From Rhodanobacteraceae bacterium (lineage in GTDB: Bacteria > Pseudomonadota > Gammaproteobacteria > Xanthomonadales > SZUA-5), in contig QIMA01000225.1 of assembly GCA_003233535.1 (NCBI GenBank), forward strand, positions 1 through 9,349: a stretch of DNA of 9,349 nucleotides, written 5' to 3'. The notes beneath the pieces were generated by a model. The model saw nothing but the letters and a program-made list of their open reading frames with translations. It did not search any database and was not told the DNA's origin. Shown here piece by piece: positions 6,899 to 9,349 of the stretch (the first letter of the stretch is position 1; every line of letters begins with the position of its first letter). A program made the translations under genes and the position numbers.

Positions 6899-7081
6899 TC
6901 AGCCCTGCTTTTGCAACGGCATCCGCAACCAAAACCGCGTGCACCCGGCACGACTGTCAAACCCCAGCTCGCCGCCGTGCTCGCGGGCAACGCTGTTAGC
7001 CACCGTAAGCCCCAAACCGCTGCCGCCAGCCCGTGCCAGCAGCTGCGCGGCACCGCGGATGGCACCCAAGGGATTGCGCAC
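6899..7081 (-). pseudogene. ntrB: relic of the nitrogen sensor kinase gene ntrB (glnL), doubly deleted
   Basis: Read on the minus strand, the frame gives VRNPLGAIRGAAQLLAR, the segment just after the catalytic His of NtrB/GlnL (family form HEIKNPLGGLRGAAQLL). It is followed at once by AGGSGLGLTVANSVAREHGG and FDSRAGCTRFWLRMPL, which is the G2 box and C-terminal end of the same family. The PAS domain, the catalytic His-Glu pair and, between the two pieces, the rest of the DHp domain and most of the HATPase domain (roughly 150 residues by family comparison) are missing. The internal junction lies near 7028-7033. Upstream the frame meets a stop at 7094-7096. The product, from GTG 7081, would be 60 residues and cannot be a kinase. 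No ntrC follows on the minus strand; the heptamer arrays lie there instead. The reading frame survives across the internal deletion, so the loss may be fairly recent, or the small product may be tolerated. Confidence 0.8.
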
Positions 7082-7100
7082 TGCGCAGCCGCGCTATTAT
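7074..7100 (+). promoter_or_regulatory. weak sigma-70-like promoter of the S9 peptidase gene
   Basis: TATTAT (7095-7100) matches the -10 consensus at five of six positions. TTGCGC (7074-7079), 15 bases upstream, is a poor -35. TGCGCA-C-TGCGCA (7075-7087) is a symmetrical element covering this stretch and could be an operator. The region overlaps the 5' end of the ntrB relic, so deletion of ntrB may have shaped or brought in this promoter. Evidence is by eye only. Confidence 0.3.
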
Positions 7101-7120
7101 CTTCGGCTGGCTACCGTTAT

Positions 7121-7127
7121 GGGGAGA
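7121..7127 (+). promoter_or_regulatory. Shine-Dalgarno site that sets the S9 peptidase start
   Basis: GGGGAGA lies seven bases before ATG 7135. It favours this start over the longer in-frame opening at 7033, which would add 34 non-homologous residues encoded within the ntrB relic and bury the signal peptide. Confidence 0.8.
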
Positions 7128-7134
7128 ACGTTTG

Positions 7135-9183
7135 ATGCGCATGTTGTCGCTACTGTTGGTCTTGGGGGCGCTGCTTAGTGGGCCGGTACTAGCGAGGCCG
7201 TTCGACGCCGACGATTTGGTCCGGCTAAAACGTCTATCCGATGCGCAAATCTCGCCTGACGGCAGCTTGGCGGTATTCGCGCTGCGCGAGACCGACATGG
7301 ACGCGAACAAGGGCCAGACGCGCCTTTGGTCGCTGCGCCTGGATCAGCGTAATGCGCAGCCGCGGCCTTTGACCGCCGCGGGCAGCAGCAGCCCGCGATT
7401 CGCCGCGAGTGGCAAGAGCCTGCTGTTTCTCTCCGGCCGCGGCGGCAGCTCGCAGGTTTACCGCTTAGATCTGGAGGCACCCGGTGAAGCCGTCGCGGTG
7501 ACCGATTTGGGCGTCGACGTGGAGAGCTTTGTAGTGGTGCCCGGCGGCGAACAGCTGCTGCTCTCTCTGTCAGTATTTGCCGATTGCGCAGATTTAGATT
7601 GCAGCATCGAACGGAGCAAAAAACAGGCCGATGCGCAGGTTACCGGCGTTGCCTACGATCAGCTTTTCATTCGGCACTGGGACACTTGGAAAGACGGTCG
7701 ACAGAACCATTTGTACGCCGCGACGTTGGGCGCTGAGCCGGCCGGCAACGGCGATGTGCGGCGGCTGTCCAGTGGTCTGCAGGGCGATGTGCACAGCAAA
7801 CCCTTTGGCGGCGACACTGACTACACCGCCAGCCCAGACGGCAAGACGGCCGTGTTCGCGATGCGCGAAGCCGGCAAATCTGAGCCTTGGTCGACCAACT
7901 TTGATCTGTGGCAGGTGCCGATGGACGGCTCGGCCGCGCCGCGCAATATCACCGTCGATAACCTAGCCGGGGACGCCAGCCCGGTGTTTTCCCCCGACGG
8001 CAAGTCGCTGGCTTGGCTAGCGATGACCCGACCGGGTTTCGAGGCCGACCGCTACCGCATCATGCTGCGTGATCTGGCCACCGGAGCAACGCTAGAGGTA
8101 GCACCGCACTGGGATCGCTCGCCCGGATCGCTGGCTTTCAGTGCCGACAGCAAGACGATTCTGGTCACAGCCAATGATGTTGGCAACAAGCGCTTGTTCG
8201 CCATTGAGGCCGCCAGCGGCAAGGTCAAGAGCCTGTCCGGCGATGGCTGGGTGAACGGTTTCGCAGTGGGCGACAAACGCGCGCTGTTCGTGCGCGACGA
8301 CTCTGATCAACCCTCCGATCTCTACAGCGTCTCGCTGCGTGGCGGTGCGCTCACCCAGCTGACCGAAGTAAATGCGCAGAGCATGGCTGAACTGGAATTC
8401 GGCGCCGCCGAGCAATTTCTGTTTAGCGGCTGGAATGACGAGGATGTGTTTGGCTGGGTAGTCAAACCGGTCGGCTATGAGGAAGGCAAGCGCTATCCGC
8501 TGGCCTTCATCGTTCACGGCGGGCCGCAGGGCTCGATGGGCAACCATTTTCATTACCGTTGGAACCCGCAAACCTATGCCGGCAAGGGCTATGCGGTGGT
8601 CTTTATCGACTTCCACGGCTCCACCGGCTACGGGCAGGCTTTTACCGATTCGATCACCGGTGACTGGGGCGGCAAGCCGCTGGTGGACCTGAAGAAAGGT
8701 CTTGCGTACGCGACGGAAGCCTATCCATTCATCGACGGTGATCGTGCCTGCGCGCTGGGCGCGTCCTACGGCGGCTACATGATGAACTGGATCGCCGGCG
8801 CCTGGTCCGATCGCTTCGACTGCATCGTCAACCACGACGGCATTTTCGATACCCGCTTCATGGCGTGGTCCACTGAGGAGCTGTGGTTCACCGAATGGGA
8901 GCACGGCGGAGCGCAGCATTTGGTGCCGGAAAACTACGAGAAGTTCAACCCGGTCAACCGACTGAGTGAGTGGAAAACGCCGATGCTGGTGATTCACGGC
9001 CAGCAAGATTTCCGCGTGCCCTTCGAGCAGGGCATCGCCGCTTTCACCGCGCTGCAGCGGCGCGGCATCGAAAGCCGATTCCTCCAGTTTCCCGACGAAA
9101 ATCACTGGGTGTTGAAGCCGCGCAACTCGGTGCAGTGGCATCGCGAGGTGGAGGCTTGGATGGGTCGGTTCTTGGCGGAGTAG
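7135..9183 (+). CDS. exported S9-family serine peptidase (prolyl oligopeptidase / DPP5-like)
   Basis: This 682-residue serine peptidase removes dipeptides or acylated residues from oligopeptides, probably in the periplasm. Residues 1-20 form a signal peptide (MRM, a Leu/Val-rich core, GPVLA before RPFDADDL). Residues about 25-440 show repeated beta-propeller blades, with SPDG-type turns near 40-43, 233-236 and 286-289. The alpha/beta-hydrolase domain follows: oxyanion HGGP (461-464), YRWNPQTYAGKGYAVV, and DFHGSTGYG (492-500). The catalytic triad is Ser544 in GASYGGYM, Asp625 in HGQQDFRVP and His657 in PDENHW. The motifs resemble dipeptidyl-peptidase 5 and acylaminoacyl-peptidase relatives, and the length is normal for this group. 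Cys151, Cys156, Cys539 and Cys563 could form disulfides in the periplasm. The gene appears to be its own unit and has no evident link with the transporter system beyond location. Confidence 0.94.
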   Translation: MRMLSLLLVLGALLSGPVLARPFDADDLVRLKRLSDAQISPDGSLAVFALRETDMDANKGQTRLWSLRLDQRNAQPRPLTAAGSSSPRFAASGKSLLFLSGRGGSSQVYRLDLEAPGEAVAVTDLGVDVESFVVVPGGEQLLLSLSVFADCADLDCSIERSKKQADAQVTGVAYDQLFIRHWDTWKDGRQNHLYAATLGAEPAGNGDVRRLSSGLQGDVHSKPFGGDTDYTASPDGKTAVFAMREAGKSEPWSTNFDLWQVPMDGSAAPRNITVDNLAGDASPVFSPDGKSLAWLAMTRPGFEADRYRIMLRDLATGATLEVAPHWDRSPGSLAFSADSKTILVTANDVGNKRLFAIEAASGKVKSLSGDGWVNGFAVGDKRALFVRDDSDQPSDLYSVSLRGGALTQLTEVNAQSMAELEFGAAEQFLFSGWNDEDVFGWVVKPVGYEEGKRYPLAFIVHGGPQGSMGNHFHYRWNPQTYAGKGYAVVFIDFHGSTGYGQAFTDSITGDWGGKPLVDLKKGLAYATEAYPFIDGDRACALGASYGGYMMNWIAGAWSDRFDCIVNHDGIFDTRFMAWSTEELWFTEWEHGGAQHLVPENYEKFNPVNRLSEWKTPMLVIHGQQDFRVPFEQGIAAFTALQRRGIESRFLQFPDENHWVLKPRNSVQWHREVEAWMGRFLAE

Positions 9184-9241
9184 ATGCTGCTGGCGGGCTG
9201 AAGGCGCGTCCATCGAGCATGGTGCGCAGGCCCGGGGGCAC

Positions 9242-9349
9242 TCAGCCACAATTGCGGCCTAGCCCGAACGTTTCATAAACTTCACGCGCCCTCGCTAGGC
9301 CATTGATCGCCCAGCGATTTTTCCTCAGTCGGGTGTATGAACCACTACA
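9242..9349 (-). CDS. possible 3' end of a convergent gene (partial)
   Basis: On the minus strand a frame is open from the window edge to TGA at 9244-9242, giving 35 residues that include RLRKNRWAINGLARAREVY and ETFGLG. The other two minus frames have stops within this stretch. The composition looks protein-like, but I do not recognise the family and the piece is too short to decide. If real, it converges on the peptidase gene with about 58 bases between the stops. No intrinsic terminator is visible between them. Confidence 0.22.
   Translation of the reverse strand, partial: CSGSYTRLRKNRWAINGLARAREVYETFGLGRNCG

Noticed and set aside
7033..7134. N-terminal extension of the S9 peptidase
   Set aside because: These 34 residues overlap the ntrB relic in another frame and would put the signal peptide inside the protein. 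ATG 7135 has a good ribosome binding site and starts the signal peptide.
8092..9249. A 385-codon open frame on the minus strand
   Set aside because: It lies wholly opposite the S9 peptidase gene, whose catalytic motifs and length are convincing. The minus frame has no recognisable domain and is a shadow of GC-rich codon use.

Overview
The window reads as chromosomal DNA of a fairly GC-rich gammaproteobacterium, most likely in or near the Xanthomonadales. This rests on protein style (sigma-54 two-component pair, periplasmic S9 peptidase, NtrB relic) and on the AAAACGT-type heptamer repeats. It is an inference, not a taxonomic proof. All intact genes are on the + strand.

Layout. 1-237 is the 3' end of an unidentified gene. 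239-2645 encodes an eight-helix MacB/FtsX-type ABC permease whose reading frame breaks near 400. The gap 2646-2846 is a regulatory region: a 30-bp palindrome (2691-2720), a smaller inverted repeat (2779-2804) and a near-consensus sigma-54 promoter (2800-2815). Behind it come a MacB/LolD-like ABC ATPase (2847-3530), an NtrC-type sigma-54 response regulator (3536-4930) and, after a 381-bp gap, an NtrY-like histidine kinase (5312-6670). That gap holds a ~177-bp imperfect palindrome that starts inside the regulator's last codons, and a very stable GC hairpin. 6671-7134 is a non-coding and decayed zone: two opposed arrays of 7-bp repeats with an interlocking 11-bp inverted repeat, then a minus-strand relic of the nitrogen sensor kinase gene ntrB/glnL. 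7135-9183 encodes an exported S9 dipeptidyl/acylaminoacyl-type peptidase. 9184-9349 holds little, apart from a possible convergent gene end on the minus strand.

How it may work together. The kinase has two membrane helices joined by only about eight residues, so it has no periplasmic sensor domain. The regulator is a sigma-54 activator, and a sigma-54 promoter with an upstream palindrome stands in front of the ATPase-regulator genes. The simplest model is a self-contained circuit: the kinase senses membrane state or transporter activity, phosphorylates the regulator, the regulator binds the palindrome, and sigma-54 polymerase transcribes the ATPase-regulator(-kinase) unit. This resembles in logic the Bce-type transporter-sensor modules of Firmicutes, but uses sigma-54. 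The substrate is unknown; cell-envelope stress, antimicrobial peptide or lipid handling are guesses from the family.

Two decay or plasticity signals stand out: the permease frameshift (real mutation or sequencing error) and the doubly deleted ntrB relic beside the heptamer arrays.
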